A program made the position numbers and the translations under genes. The notes beneath the pieces are model-generated. The model worked only from the letters and a program-made list of their open reading frames with translations, was not told the DNA's origin and made no database searches. A DNA stretch of 64,000 nucleotides from Ammoniphilus oxalaticus (lineage in GTDB: Bacteria > Bacillota > Bacilli > Aneurinibacillales > RAOX-1). Location: assembly GCF_003609605.1 (NCBI RefSeq), contig NZ_MCHY01000009.1:1-64000 (forward strand). Direction: 5' to 3'. Position 1 is the first letter of the stretch; each line of letters begins with the position of its first letter. Positions 9,343 through 16,620 of the stretch are shown here, in pieces.

Positions 9343-9915
9343 CTATCTTAATTTAATATGAATTTCATCCTTACCGTTTTTTAGGTTAAGGGTTATGCTT
9401 TCGGAAGATGACTCGACTATTTCAGGCACTTTAATAACAACAAAACCGTCAGCTGTAGACAATGGTTGAACATTTTTATTGCTTAGATCCCCGTCTATCA
9501 TAGTAATCAAATGGTTATACTCATATTTATCATCATACATAGCTTTTACTTTAGTACTCCCCGCCAAGCTCGTAAACGAATCTGCCTCCGTTCCATTATT
9601 AGTTACGGAAAACTTAAGAACTAGATACTTATCCCCTTCGTCGGCAGAAGAAGAAAATAAATCATCTTCGACAGATTGGTTAAACTCCCATGAATTTAAC
9701 ACTACTTTCCAATTATTCAAATCGAAATTTTCGCCGAATTCAATTAATGTTCCTTTAGATGATTCTTTTGTTCCTTTTCCATCATTATTGTTAGAATTGC
9801 TTATTTCCTCGCCGATTCCCTCATCGGGTGTATTAGCCACTTCTCCACTACCGCATCCAACCACAGCAACGGATAATGCAGCCGCTAAACTAATTGATTT
9901 CAGAGTTTTTTTCAT
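9343..9915 (-). CDS. Secreted lipoprotein, DUF4352-like, inserted in tail operon
   Basis: 190 residues from the ATG at 9915 (GGGGGAG RBS; the TTG just before it is less well placed). A signal peptide ending in the lipobox AVVGCGSG marks Cys22 as the lipidated residue. A disordered Asn/Ser/Glu/Lys-rich linker reaches about residue 55. The C-terminal domain contains NWKVVLNSWEF, DKYLVLKFSVTNNGTEADSF and IKVPEIV, the immunoglobulin-like pattern of DUF4352 lipoproteins. This is not a tail protein. Its place between the chaperone and tape-measure genes, with its own terminator, makes it a lysogenic-conversion 'moron'. A surface role such as superinfection exclusion is only a guess. Confidence 0.85.
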   Translation of the reverse strand: MKKTLKSISLAAALSVAVVGCGSGEVANTPDEGIGEEISNSNNNDGKGTKESSKGTLIEFGENFDLNNWKVVLNSWEFNQSVEDDLFSSSADEGDKYLVLKFSVTNNGTEADSFTSLAGSTKVKAMYDDKYEYNHLITMIDGDLSNKNVQPLSTADGFVVIKVPEIVESSSESITLNLKNGKDEIHIKLR

Positions 9916-9976
9916 CAATACTCCCCCTAGTTATTTTTTCCTATTTTATCATATATAACTAAAAGAGGATGACTTG

Positions 9977-10569
9977 CTACCTTCTCTTTCTATTAACTCG
10001 TCTCGCTTCTCGATCTTCTTTCTTGACTCGTATACCGATGCTTGCTATTACAAAAGCTTTTTCTTTCCGATCCATCTCGAAAAACTCCCGTGGCCTTATG
10101 CGAAGCTTTTGGAGGGCGTAATGAGCATATCCCGCTTCTGGATCCCGCTCATCAGGCCCTCCCTCTATTAGTTTTTTGCTTCTTCGACATCGTCGTTAAT
10201 ATCGTCCCCGATACCGCTAATCTCCATCACCTCTTCGAGGATTTGATTGGCTTCACCCGCTAAAAACATTTCAGCAAATAGGTTATCAGCCCCTCTAACG
10301 CCGTAGGAATTTTGTAACTCCTCATTGTTTAGGTCGGGTGATACGATAGACGCAACAGAAATTCCACGATTATACTTAATCGGATCGAATACACGCTCTT
10401 GCTTACCTTTACGACCTAGCTTATTAACAAAACAGTTCGATTTAATTTCATCATCTTCCTTAGAGCCAATGGGCCTTAATTCAATTAGTTCGTCAAATCG
10501 CTCCAACTTTAACTTAACATTTTCGGCCTGTCTAACATTACCTTTCATAAACGCCGCAAAACTACCCAT
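9977..10569 (-). CDS. Long tail-assembly chaperone made by -1 frameshift
   Basis: Ribosomes starting at 10569 and slipping -1 at the A AAAAAC heptamer (10177 to 10171) avoid the stop at 10170-10168. They continue for 64 more residues to TAG at 9979-9977. The extension begins LIEGGPDERDPEAGYAHYA and contains LRIRPREFFEMDRKEKAF, then a highly basic tail ending RRVNRKRR. The FFEMDRKEKAFVIASI pattern is typical of the downstream half of tail-chaperone fusions. The expected product is about 197 residues. The extension has no start codon or RBS of its own. In lambda (gpG/gpGT), P2 (E/E') and many other tailed phages the same kind of fusion occurs just before the tape-measure gene. Confidence 0.82.
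10111..10177 (-). other. Programmed -1 ribosomal frameshift signal
   Basis: The slippery heptamer A AAA AAC lies in the correct zero frame (codons AAA AAC) and is followed directly by TAA. After an 8-nt spacer a stem-loop begins: GGAGGGC (10162-10156) pairs with GCCCTCC (10117-10111). An inner stem ATGAGC/GCTCAT (10152-10147 with 10126-10121) encloses a 20-nt loop. Heptamer, spacer length and structure all fit the standard -1 frameshift arrangement. Confidence 0.85.
10168..10569 (-). CDS. xkdN: Tail-assembly chaperone, short form (XkdN-like)
   Basis: 133 residues, ATG start behind AGGAGTGA. It contains FMKGNVRQAENVKLKLERF near the start, a central segment with RKGKQERVFDP, and an acidic C-terminus with EEVMEISGIGDDIN. 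This fits the XkdN family found between tail tube and tape measure in PBSX-like phages. It ends exactly at the slippery sequence, so it is the zero-frame product and the long form shares its whole sequence. The two forms are expected to coat the tape-measure protein during tail assembly and be absent from the mature particle. Confidence 0.9.
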   Translation of the reverse strand: MGSFAAFMKGNVRQAENVKLKLERFDELIELRPIGSKEDDEIKSNCFVNKLGRKGKQERVFDPIKYNRGISVASIVSPDLNNEELQNSYGVRGADNLFAEMFLAGEANQILEEVMEISGIGDDINDDVEEAKN

Positions 10570-10581
10570 TTTAAATCACTC

Positions 10582-11049
10582 CTAATCGTTAATTGGTCTG
10601 AATTGATCTAAGAAATCAAAGTCATCGAATGTGAAATCAGTAGAATCTTGCAAAAAGTCCTCACTGTCTCCATCAAGCGCCGCTATAAGCGCGCTATCAG
10701 GAACAACGTTTTTGATTAGAGCGGTCTGCTTGCCTGCTCTTGATGTAATATCAGCGTTAACCGCCTGTACGTCAAAGATCGGATAGCGACCTGTTCTGAC
10801 ATAATCTAAGGCCATACGGCGCATCTCTGGTCTATGATAGTAAAAGGACATTGAACCTGTACCCTCTGCCCCTACAATCTTAGACCCCTTCATTCGCTTG
10901 CCTACCGCACTAGCGGAAGCCTTAATATATTCAATACGTGCTTCAAAACTAATTAACTCCGCGTATTCATGTACCTGTCCATCAATCGTAATATATACCG
11001 TTCCTTCTTTTGCGCTGATGCCATCAGCATCTTGCATGTTTCTAGACAT
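10582..11049 (-). CDS. xkdM: Tail tube protein (XkdM-like)
   Basis: 155 residues, ATG start behind GGGGGTG. The sequence contains DADGISAKEGTVYITIDGQ, SFYYHRPEMRRMALDY and DFTFDDFDFLDQF, the pattern of XkdM, the tube protein of the PBSX tail. The protein polymerises into the inner tube surrounded by the sheath. It follows the sheath gene at a 13-nt distance, the usual order in contractile tails. Length agrees with PBSX XkdM (about 149). Confidence 0.93.
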   Translation of the reverse strand: MSRNMQDADGISAKEGTVYITIDGQVHEYAELISFEARIEYIKASASAVGKRMKGSKIVGAEGTGSMSFYYHRPEMRRMALDYVRTGRYPIFDVQAVNADITSRAGKQTALIKNVVPDSALIAALDGDSEDFLQDSTDFTFDDFDFLDQFRPIND

Positions 11050-11062
11050 TCGTCAGCACCCC

Positions 11063-12373
11063 CTATTTACAATCAACTGTCATGTACAATTTCTCCATAG
11101 CATCAACAAATTTTAGTCCCATCGTTGCCAATACAGCATCTTTCTCAGCACCCTGCTCAAAGATCAATTCGTCGGGGTTGTAAGGCTCGATGGCCCCACG
11201 ACGAACGAGTGGATCAAGCACAACAGACATGATTTGGCCTTTAAATAGGTTGCGTCCATCCTCGTTGTTATCTACCTTTCCAATGAAGAAGCGCGACCAA
11301 ATGTGCTGTACGTTGTCAGATACAATATCCATCTGACGGACGATCTTACCTTTACGAAAGTCCTGATTCTTCTTCGGCGTGATGGAGCGGAACGTGTTAA
11401 TGTCCTGTTCAACAACGACCTTGTCAATGCCATCCGCACCTTGGTTGTACGTAAAGACGATATGGCCCTCTTTCAAAGCTTTAATGATCTCGTCATTCGT
11501 CAACCGCTCACAATCCGTTGCCCCTGGATACTCCGCATAGGTGAGTGATTGCGTTCCTGCGCTTGCATAAGCCGCGCCATACCAGTAAACCGCTTCATCC
11601 GCGGGGATAAACTCGTCACCTAAGTAAACGCCATTTAAAACAGAAACAACACCCTCAAAATCTGCGGCGTTATAGTCATTCGTTATTAAATTGACGTTTT
11701 TCCCTTCGTTCTCTCTCCATTGTCTAATCTTAAGAGAAAATAACGTCTTGACAGTCTCGTCATCCGTTCCAATGGCGATTGATTTGAAAATCTGTGTATC
11801 CAGTCCTGCAGCAAGATCAGCCCACGCATCATTAGTCGCTTCCGTTGTATCGCCGCCCGTTAGGGTTAGCGTTGCGTCCTCGGTAGGCAAGTCACCACCG
11901 AACGTGACAAAAGCGTTAGGTTCTAGCTCTGCGGCTGTAGCAACCATTTGTGAATCCACTCGATCGCCATTGTAAAACGTTCGCACGATTGCTGAATCAT
12001 CCAACCCAATAGAGACTGTTACCGTGATTTTATTACCGTCCGTGCCGCCATGGTCCGCAGTCGCTGTAAACGTACCGCTCGTTGCGGTTGCTTTGTCTCC
12101 CTCGCCGTTTAGGTTATAGACAATGACATTCCCATTACCTTTAAACGCTTCGCGGATTGGCTTTAACTCACCTAAAGACCTGCCGAGCAATTCAGTAAAT
12201 CGTGTATTAGGCGATACCTTGATAAACTTTCCCGACTCACCCCAATCTAATTTAAGAGGGATGACGACTGCTCCGCCCGAATCTAACCCTGTTGCCACAA
12301 GATCATTGGTTTCAAAGTTCAGATATGCGCCCGGTCTTGCTTTATTTTGATGTTCCCATCGTCCACCAGCCAT
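11063..12373 (-). CDS. xkdK: Contractile tail sheath protein (XkdK-like)
   Basis: 436 residues, ATG start with AAAGGAGAT upstream. It starts MAGGRWEHQNKARPGAYLNF, as in XkdK-type sheath proteins. Other recognisable parts are KVVVEQDINTFRSITP and the C-terminal segment ALEPYNPDEL-like (here RRGAIEPYNPDE), which is part of the conserved sheath core. A variable, Thr/Gly/Asp-rich domain lies at about residues 100-180, the exposed part of the sheath. This gene is the main evidence that the particle has a contractile tail. Confidence 0.95.
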   Translation of the reverse strand: MAGGRWEHQNKARPGAYLNFETNDLVATGLDSGGAVVIPLKLDWGESGKFIKVSPNTRFTELLGRSLGELKPIREAFKGNGNVIVYNLNGEGDKATATSGTFTATADHGGTDGNKITVTVSIGLDDSAIVRTFYNGDRVDSQMVATAAELEPNAFVTFGGDLPTEDATLTLTGGDTTEATNDAWADLAAGLDTQIFKSIAIGTDDETVKTLFSLKIRQWRENEGKNVNLITNDYNAADFEGVVSVLNGVYLGDEFIPADEAVYWYGAAYASAGTQSLTYAEYPGATDCERLTNDEIIKALKEGHIVFTYNQGADGIDKVVVEQDINTFRSITPKKNQDFRKGKIVRQMDIVSDNVQHIWSRFFIGKVDNNEDGRNLFKGQIMSVVLDPLVRRGAIEPYNPDELIFEQGAEKDAVLATMGLKFVDAMEKLYMTVDCK

Positions 12374-12556
12374 CTATTTAATCTCCTTTCGCTTCCAATC
12401 CTTCACGGTTTTGTCAACTTCCGCTTTCGTGTAGGTCTTTCCATCCTCCAACACTACCTGTAAGATCAGGCGCTCTTTTGAGTTGGCTTCTGCATCGATA
12501 AAAGCACTCTTGCTATATCTTCTTTGCTTTGTTTTTGGCGTTTCATCTTTACTCAC
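12374..12556 (-). CDS. Small conserved phage protein before the sheath gene
   Basis: 60 residues, GTG start with GGGGGTG. It overlaps the end of the tail-terminator gene by 8 nt and abuts the sheath gene. Basic N-terminus (TPKTKQRRYSKSAF), then a strand-turn-helix segment LILQVVLEDGKTYTKAEVDK. Small proteins of this kind occupy the same slot in PBSX-like phages. The role is unknown. Conserved spacing and position support a real gene. Confidence 0.75.
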   Translation of the reverse strand: MSKDETPKTKQRRYSKSAFIDAEANSKERLILQVVLEDGKTYTKAEVDKTVKDWKRKEIK

Positions 12557-12962
12557 TCGTCACACCCCCAAACTGCAATCTTTGCATTTTAATTCCTTCT
12601 TCCACTTCGCGAACAAGCTTCCTCACGCTAAACGTTATGACTAGGGTTCCGTCATGCTTTACGGATTCCAATCGATTCACATGGAACTGATTGCCGATGT
12701 AACGGAAATTCTCTTTGAATGTTTCGCTCACAATGTCGCACTCTGTATAAGCGTTGTGCTCGTCTTCTGGAAAGTAGGTCACGCTAATGAGATAGTCCCA
12801 TTGCGACAACCGCCATAATTTACGTTCCTGCGTATCACTAATAATGAGCACCAAAAAAGCAGGAGTTCTAAGCCCCTGCCTGATCGGTTCATCGTATACG
12901 GTTATTCCATCGTAAACTTGCCTTATTTGCTGGATGATGAGCGTTTTTAGATTAGTTACCAA
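12549..12962 (-). CDS. xkdJ: Tail terminator family protein (XkdJ-like)
   Basis: 137 residues, read from TTG at 12962, overlapping the XkdI-like gene by 11 nt. It begins TNLKTLIIQQIRQVYDG and contains YDEPIRQGLRTPAFLVLI and RLSQWDYLISVTYFP, typical of the phage tail-terminator family that includes XkdJ. Such proteins cap the tail tube and connect it to the head. Position between the HK97-gp10-like protein and the sheath is as in PBSX. Confidence 0.85.
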   Translation of the reverse strand: MVTNLKTLIIQQIRQVYDGITVYDEPIRQGLRTPAFLVLIISDTQERKLWRLSQWDYLISVTYFPEDEHNAYTECDIVSETFKENFRYIGNQFHVNRLESVKHDGTLVITFSVRKLVREVEEGIKMQRLQFGGVTSE

Positions 12963-13350
12963 AGATCCTTCTCATCTCCTTTTCAATCTCTTTCTCCCAC
13001 ATGTTAGGAGCGATACGCTGCATTTCCTCTTCTGTGAGCTTGAGCATGAACTTCCCTTCGACCCAACCGACCGTCTTGCCAGCGACCACTTTCCGATGCC
13101 CCTTTTCAACGAAACTCGCGTACTCCGTCTGATTGTAAATCACAATGATGTACGTATCGCCCTTTTTAACCACGTCAGATTTCCAAGTGTTGCGAAGGTT
13201 CCCCGTATCAACGGGTGTCATCAGCTTTACTTTTCTCAATGCTAATTGAGCGATACGGTTAGCTACTCTATCTTGCGCTTTACCTGCTGCAATCCGAAAC
13301 TCTAGCATTTTCTCTTTCAACTTCACTACCTCGCTATATTCAAACCCCAT
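12952..13350 (-). CDS. xkdI: HK97 gp10-like head-tail protein (XkdI-like)
   Basis: 132 residues, ATG start overlapping the upstream stop codon (TAATG), with AAGGGG upstream. The segment KVKLMTPVDTGNLRNTWKSD is the hallmark of the HK97 gp10 family, followed by YIIVIYNQTEYASFVEKGHR. These proteins act at the neck or in tail completion. Synteny with XkdH and XkdJ homologues confirms the call. Confidence 0.92.
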   Translation of the reverse strand: MGFEYSEVVKLKEKMLEFRIAAGKAQDRVANRIAQLALRKVKLMTPVDTGNLRNTWKSDVVKKGDTYIIVIYNQTEYASFVEKGHRKVVAGKTVGWVEGKFMLKLTEEEMQRIAPNMWEKEIEKEMRRIFGN

Positions 13351-13703
13351 TAAGCGTACCCCTTACGTAAAAGCAAAACTTCTTGATGGGAGACATAGAC
13401 AAAAGGCTCTTTAGCGGATTCATAAGAGACGCTATCCACGACAACCCGATCACCAGCTAATATTTCGTAATCGCTAGAGAGAAACATCTTTGTGTCATAC
13501 TGGATCACGTTGGCATCACCTTGAAGGGTGTTGTTTAAGTTCGGGTTGGATAGGCGGCATGGAATATCTTCATGGACAGGAACCCAATCAACCCCCGTTG
13601 CCCGACTCGGTTTTTCGTATTCCATGTGACGGATGATTGTTGCTTTCCTGTCATACATAAACTCAACAGCTTTAGTAGCTTTCTCCATGATCGAGCGAAT
13701 CAT
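13350..13703 (-). CDS. xkdH: Head-tail joining protein (XkdH-like, DUF3599)
   Basis: 117 residues, ATG start with AGGTGG. It contains YDRKATIIRHMEYEKPSRATG, then DIPCRLS and VIQYDTKMFLSSDYEILAGD, the pattern of the DUF3599/XkdH group. These beta-rich proteins act as head-tail stoppers or connectors. The gene overlaps XkdI by 1 nt. Function is by family and position only. Confidence 0.85.
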   Translation of the reverse strand: MIRSIMEKATKAVEFMYDRKATIIRHMEYEKPSRATGVDWVPVHEDIPCRLSNPNLNNTLQGDANVIQYDTKMFLSSDYEILAGDRVVVDSVSYESAKEPFVYVSHQEVLLLRKGYA

Positions 13704-13704
13704 A

Positions 13705-14049
13705 TTACCACCTAATCTTTCGGAATATATTCAATTGTTCTTTGTAGCTATATAGAATCGACTCCATTGAAAATTGGGACAGCTCCTTACGTTGTGCACC
13801 AAACTGAACCGTTGCATCCCCCTCTTTGATAGAGATGACCGAACCCAACGGAGCACTCTCTCCATCAGATTCGTTTTGCTTGTTGTATAGATCGACAACC
13901 ATATTAGCAACGGTGAAATTTAATTCCTCTGGGATTGAACGTATGTTGCAGTAATTTTTTACAACCTGCTCTACTTCCGCTATCAACAAACTCAATTCGT
14001 CTTCTGAAACGTCTTTAAGTTTACTTTGAAGGATTTCGATGATTTTCAC
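13705..14049 (-). CDS. Head-tail adaptor protein (YqbG-like, DUF3199)
   Basis: 114 residues, GTG start with AGGTGGTAAG. Helical protein: EILQSKLKDVSEDELSLLI, NYCNIRSIPEEL and NMVVDLYN are typical of the gp6/gp15-like connector family that includes YqbG of the skin element. It would form the ring below the portal. An acidic and Gly-rich loop SDGESAPLGSVISIKEGD follows. Directly precedes the XkdH homologue, as in skin. Confidence 0.85.
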   Translation of the reverse strand: MKIIEILQSKLKDVSEDELSLLIAEVEQVVKNYCNIRSIPEELNFTVANMVVDLYNKQNESDGESAPLGSVISIKEGDATVQFGAQRKELSQFSMESILYSYKEQLNIFRKIRW

Positions 14050-14057
14050 CTTACCAC

Positions 14058-14327
14058 CTACTGTTCTTGCTCATCAGGTTCAATATGGGATTGGATAACC
14101 GTTAATATCTCATCTTTCTTATCAACACCGGTTAAGTCGATTCCTTTTGTTGCCGCGAACTCTTTTAATTCCGCAACAGTCATTTTAGAAATGTCTGTTT
14201 CAACTTCACCGATAATTTCAACAAGTGAATCATTTACATGTTCTTTATTCATAACAAACTCATCCCCCGCCAAGTATCTATTATCAAGATACCTGACAGG
14301 GAAATTCTTAACTTTAACCTCAACCAT
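14058..14327 (-). CDS. Small head protein with Rho-N/HeH-like C-terminus
   Basis: 89 residues from ATG 14327, which has AGGGGG at a good 8-nt distance. The longer GTG start at 14336 would have no spacing. The N-terminal half is beta-rich (VKVKNFPVRYLDNRYLAG). The C-terminal 35 residues contain MTVAELKEFAATKGID and VDKKDEILTVI, matching the HeH/Rho-N type helix-extended-helix motif often found in small phage head proteins. It lies between the capsid and connector genes. The exact role is not known. Confidence 0.8.
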   Translation of the reverse strand: MVEVKVKNFPVRYLDNRYLAGDEFVMNKEHVNDSLVEIIGEVETDISKMTVAELKEFAATKGIDLTGVDKKDEILTVIQSHIEPDEQEQ

Positions 14328-14339
14328 CCTCCACACCCC

Positions 14340-15362
14340 CTAAGCGATTGGCTGCGCTTGGAAAACTTCATCCGCAGCGGGGAAAGATGGTAATGCCGTA
14401 GCGACAGCCTTTGTCCAAGTAGAAACAGGATCTAAATTCTCCTCATAAACCATCGCGAGAACGTTACCTATCATATTGGTTTCAATCGAAGGATCTCGCG
14501 TTAGTCGAATTTCTTCGGCGGTAGGACCATAAATCGTTTCACCCAGAACATCATCGCCAAACATAACAAAGCTGTTATTCGGGAAATAGCGCACTCGCTC
14601 ATACGTCCCATCCGCTTTTTGACGTCTGTATACTCGGTCATATGTCGCAATGACTGGCAGTTCGTGCTGTGTCATAAATGCGTTTAAATCTGCCCGTGTT
14701 GGAACGCGCATCGAATCCTTTCCGTATAACGCCCCGATAATACGAGGATGACGAAGCAAGGCGTTTAATACAGCTCGTGAAGTAAGGGCGCGTGTCGGTA
14801 GAACATCCAATGACTCTGCCCAACGCTCTAAGTCGCCGATGGGGTCAGAATCCTCGTTCGTCCATAAGCCATCACCTGATAAAGCTTCTTTGTTTTCCGT
14901 CGGAACCCCATAGTTAATCACAGCATTTAGATTGTTTTCGTTTAGCGTCACCGTTCCTTTAGCGAGCACCTCCATGCGCATGGCTTCCACGCGTGCTTTG
15001 ACACCTTGCACCAAAACATCAATGTCGTTAAACACCTCTTGCATAAGGTATTGTTTCTCTGCTGCATCCCTTGGTTTTTCAAGAGCAATAATATCCTTTT
15101 CATCCAATTGTAATTTACGCTTAATCAACGCGAGTTCTAAAGCCTTCTTGCTTGCTTCTCGGCTGCCGATTTCAGCTTCTGTATTAAAAGCGTGAACACT
15201 CGCTACAACAGGAATCTTTCGCGCTCCTTTAATCTGGTCAAACTCTAAACTTTGTCGTTTCACTTCTGGAAACAAAGTCTCTCCAAGCAACGCTGGATAC
15301 TCTCTGTTTTGTAAATAATTCAATACCTCTGCTTGGTTAAATAATTCTAAAACGTTCGGCAT
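14340..15362 (-). CDS. Major capsid protein (Phage_cap_E-like)
   Basis: 340 residues, ATG start with AAGGAGA. The segments FNTEAEIGSREASKKALELA, KRKLQLDEKDIIALEKPRD and VRYFPNNSFVMFGDDVLGET are those of the lambda gpE-like capsid family in Firmicute phages. The position behind a scaffold gene and a small decoration-like gene fits. Assembles the icosahedral shell. It differs from the PBSX capsid type, showing that this element is a mosaic of head and tail modules. Confidence 0.9.
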   Translation of the reverse strand: MPNVLELFNQAEVLNYLQNREYPALLGETLFPEVKRQSLEFDQIKGARKIPVVASVHAFNTEAEIGSREASKKALELALIKRKLQLDEKDIIALEKPRDAAEKQYLMQEVFNDIDVLVQGVKARVEAMRMEVLAKGTVTLNENNLNAVINYGVPTENKEALSGDGLWTNEDSDPIGDLERWAESLDVLPTRALTSRAVLNALLRHPRIIGALYGKDSMRVPTRADLNAFMTQHELPVIATYDRVYRRQKADGTYERVRYFPNNSFVMFGDDVLGETIYGPTAEEIRLTRDPSIETNMIGNVLAMVYEENLDPVSTWTKAVATALPSFPAADEVFQAQPIA

Positions 15363-15375
15363 CTATATCGTCTCC

Positions 15376-15690
15376 TTATCGAAATTTAACTTCTTTCATA
15401 GCTTCTTTCGCTTCTTCTGTCGGTGCTTGTGGAAGTCTTTCCTCTAAGACATACCCCTCAACCAAGACTGCGCCGGGCTGTGGTCCTTGTGTAACATCAA
15501 CGTCGTTAAACAGGATTCCAATCGCCGTTTCGTCATTTGCAGGATAAACAGTACCCGCTGGAACAACCTTTATCCCCTCTGCATTGGCTACAACCCCATC
15601 ACCACTTACCTGATAGGTAAAATTAATAAACTTAGCACTGGCTAAAAAGTTGATTTGCTCTACTTTTCCGTAATCTTTTACGTATGGCAT
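15376..15690 (-). CDS. Probable capsid decoration/head protein
   Basis: 104 residues, ATG start with AAAGGAG. It is beta-rich (FTYQVSGDGVVANAEGIKVV, AGTVYPANDETAIGILFNDV). The segment PGAVLVEGYVLEERLP resembles head-decoration or lambda gpD-like small proteins. The place between scaffold and capsid genes supports a capsid-stabilising role. Family assignment is uncertain. Confidence 0.7.
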   Translation of the reverse strand: MPYVKDYGKVEQINFLASAKFINFTYQVSGDGVVANAEGIKVVPAGTVYPANDETAIGILFNDVDVTQGPQPGAVLVEGYVLEERLPQAPTEEAKEAMKEVKFR

Positions 15691-15710
15691 GTTTGTTTAT
15701 GCTCCTTTCG

Positions 15711-16301
15711 TTAACCCCAAATGGAGTTTTCAGTATTAGTTTTACTTGATTCATTTGCGCTCTTAGCAAAATTGGCACCAACACTTTTTTCTGTTGGTTT
15801 CGTTTTCGTTTGACCATCGGCTGGAGTGAATCCCGCGAGTTTCGTTCCGCCGCCTTCATTTTGGACAAACAAAAAGGACTTCGATTCTTGCAGCGTTTTG
15901 ATCTGCTCATCAAGTCCTTTGGCGACGTTGCCGTCTTCCCCTAATTCAATTGTTTCTTTGTCGATCAGCGAAGCAACCAGATCCGCATCATGCACCTTGC
16001 CAGCTAACGCTAGTTTTAATGCTGCTGATAGCTGAGTATCTTTCAACTTTGTTTCATATTCTGTCTTAGCTGTTTCATTATCTTCCTGCAACTCTGCGAT
16101 TTTGGCTTTCAAACCCTCGGCATCAACCTTCTTCAATTCTTCAAGCTGCTGGTCCCGGTCCGCAATTTGAGTTTTCAAATCGTTAACTTCTTGGATTTTA
16201 TCATCCAATCTGCTTTTAGGAATCATTTGACCAAAACCAGCTACAACTTTATCAGCTTGTTCCTCAGTTAGACCAAGCGCAATTAACTGTTCTTTATTCA
16301 C
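15711..16301 (-). CDS. Phage scaffolding protein (minor structural GP20-like)
   Basis: 196 residues, GTG start with TAGGAGG. Starts KEQLIALGLTEEQADKVV, a Gp20-family signature. A long coiled coil with repeated D/E/Q/K lies at about residues 30-90, followed by LKLALAGKVHDADLVASLID and a Thr/Lys/Ser-rich tail. Scaffold proteins guide capsid assembly and are removed later. Gene order minor head, scaffold, decoration, capsid is normal for SPP1-like head modules. Confidence 0.92.
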   Translation of the reverse strand: MNKEQLIALGLTEEQADKVVAGFGQMIPKSRLDDKIQEVNDLKTQIADRDQQLEELKKVDAEGLKAKIAELQEDNETAKTEYETKLKDTQLSAALKLALAGKVHDADLVASLIDKETIELGEDGNVAKGLDEQIKTLQESKSFLFVQNEGGGTKLAGFTPADGQTKTKPTEKSVGANFAKSANESSKTNTENSIWG

Positions 16302-16397
16302 TTTGTTTTCCTCCTAATTCGTGTTTTACAGGCAACGCCCTGTTAGGTTTGCTTTGTTCTTTAACGTCTGCAAACGCTAAAAAGACGAACGAATGCT

Positions 16398-16430
16398 AAA
16401 AAGCACCTCTTTTTCTAATGGGTGCTTTTT
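16398..16430 (-). terminator. Intrinsic terminator between head genes
   Basis: Perfect arms AAAAAGCACC (16398-16407) and complement (16421-16430), 13-nt loop. T-rich flanks in both directions mean it could act bidirectionally. It separates the 57-aa gene from the scaffold gene within the late operon. Confidence 0.65.
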
Positions 16431-16435
16431 ACAAT

Positions 16436-16609
16436 TTACTTTTCACTTGTCAACTTTTTGAACCTCTCAACAAACTCTGCTTTTTGATCTTCGATTTCTT
16501 TTCTATCCCTTTTTTCATCAATCGAATTATAATGGATGCAGGCTCCTTCCGCTCTTTCCCATTCTCGCAACAAATCAGAGAACAATTTCTCTAGACTATC
16601 CTTTTCCAT
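16436..16609 (-). CDS. Small hypothetical phage protein (57 aa)
   Basis: 57 codons from ATG 16609 with a GGAGG ribosome site 6 nt upstream. Highly charged and helical: MEKDSLEKLFSDLLREWERA, then KRDRKEIEDQKAEFVERF. No family recognised. It sits between the minor head gene and a terminator. Strong RBS and lack of any competing frame support a real gene. Confidence 0.7.
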   Translation of the reverse strand: MEKDSLEKLFSDLLREWERAEGACIHYNSIDEKRDRKEIEDQKAEFVERFKKLTSEK

Positions 16610-16620
16610 CCGAAACCTCC

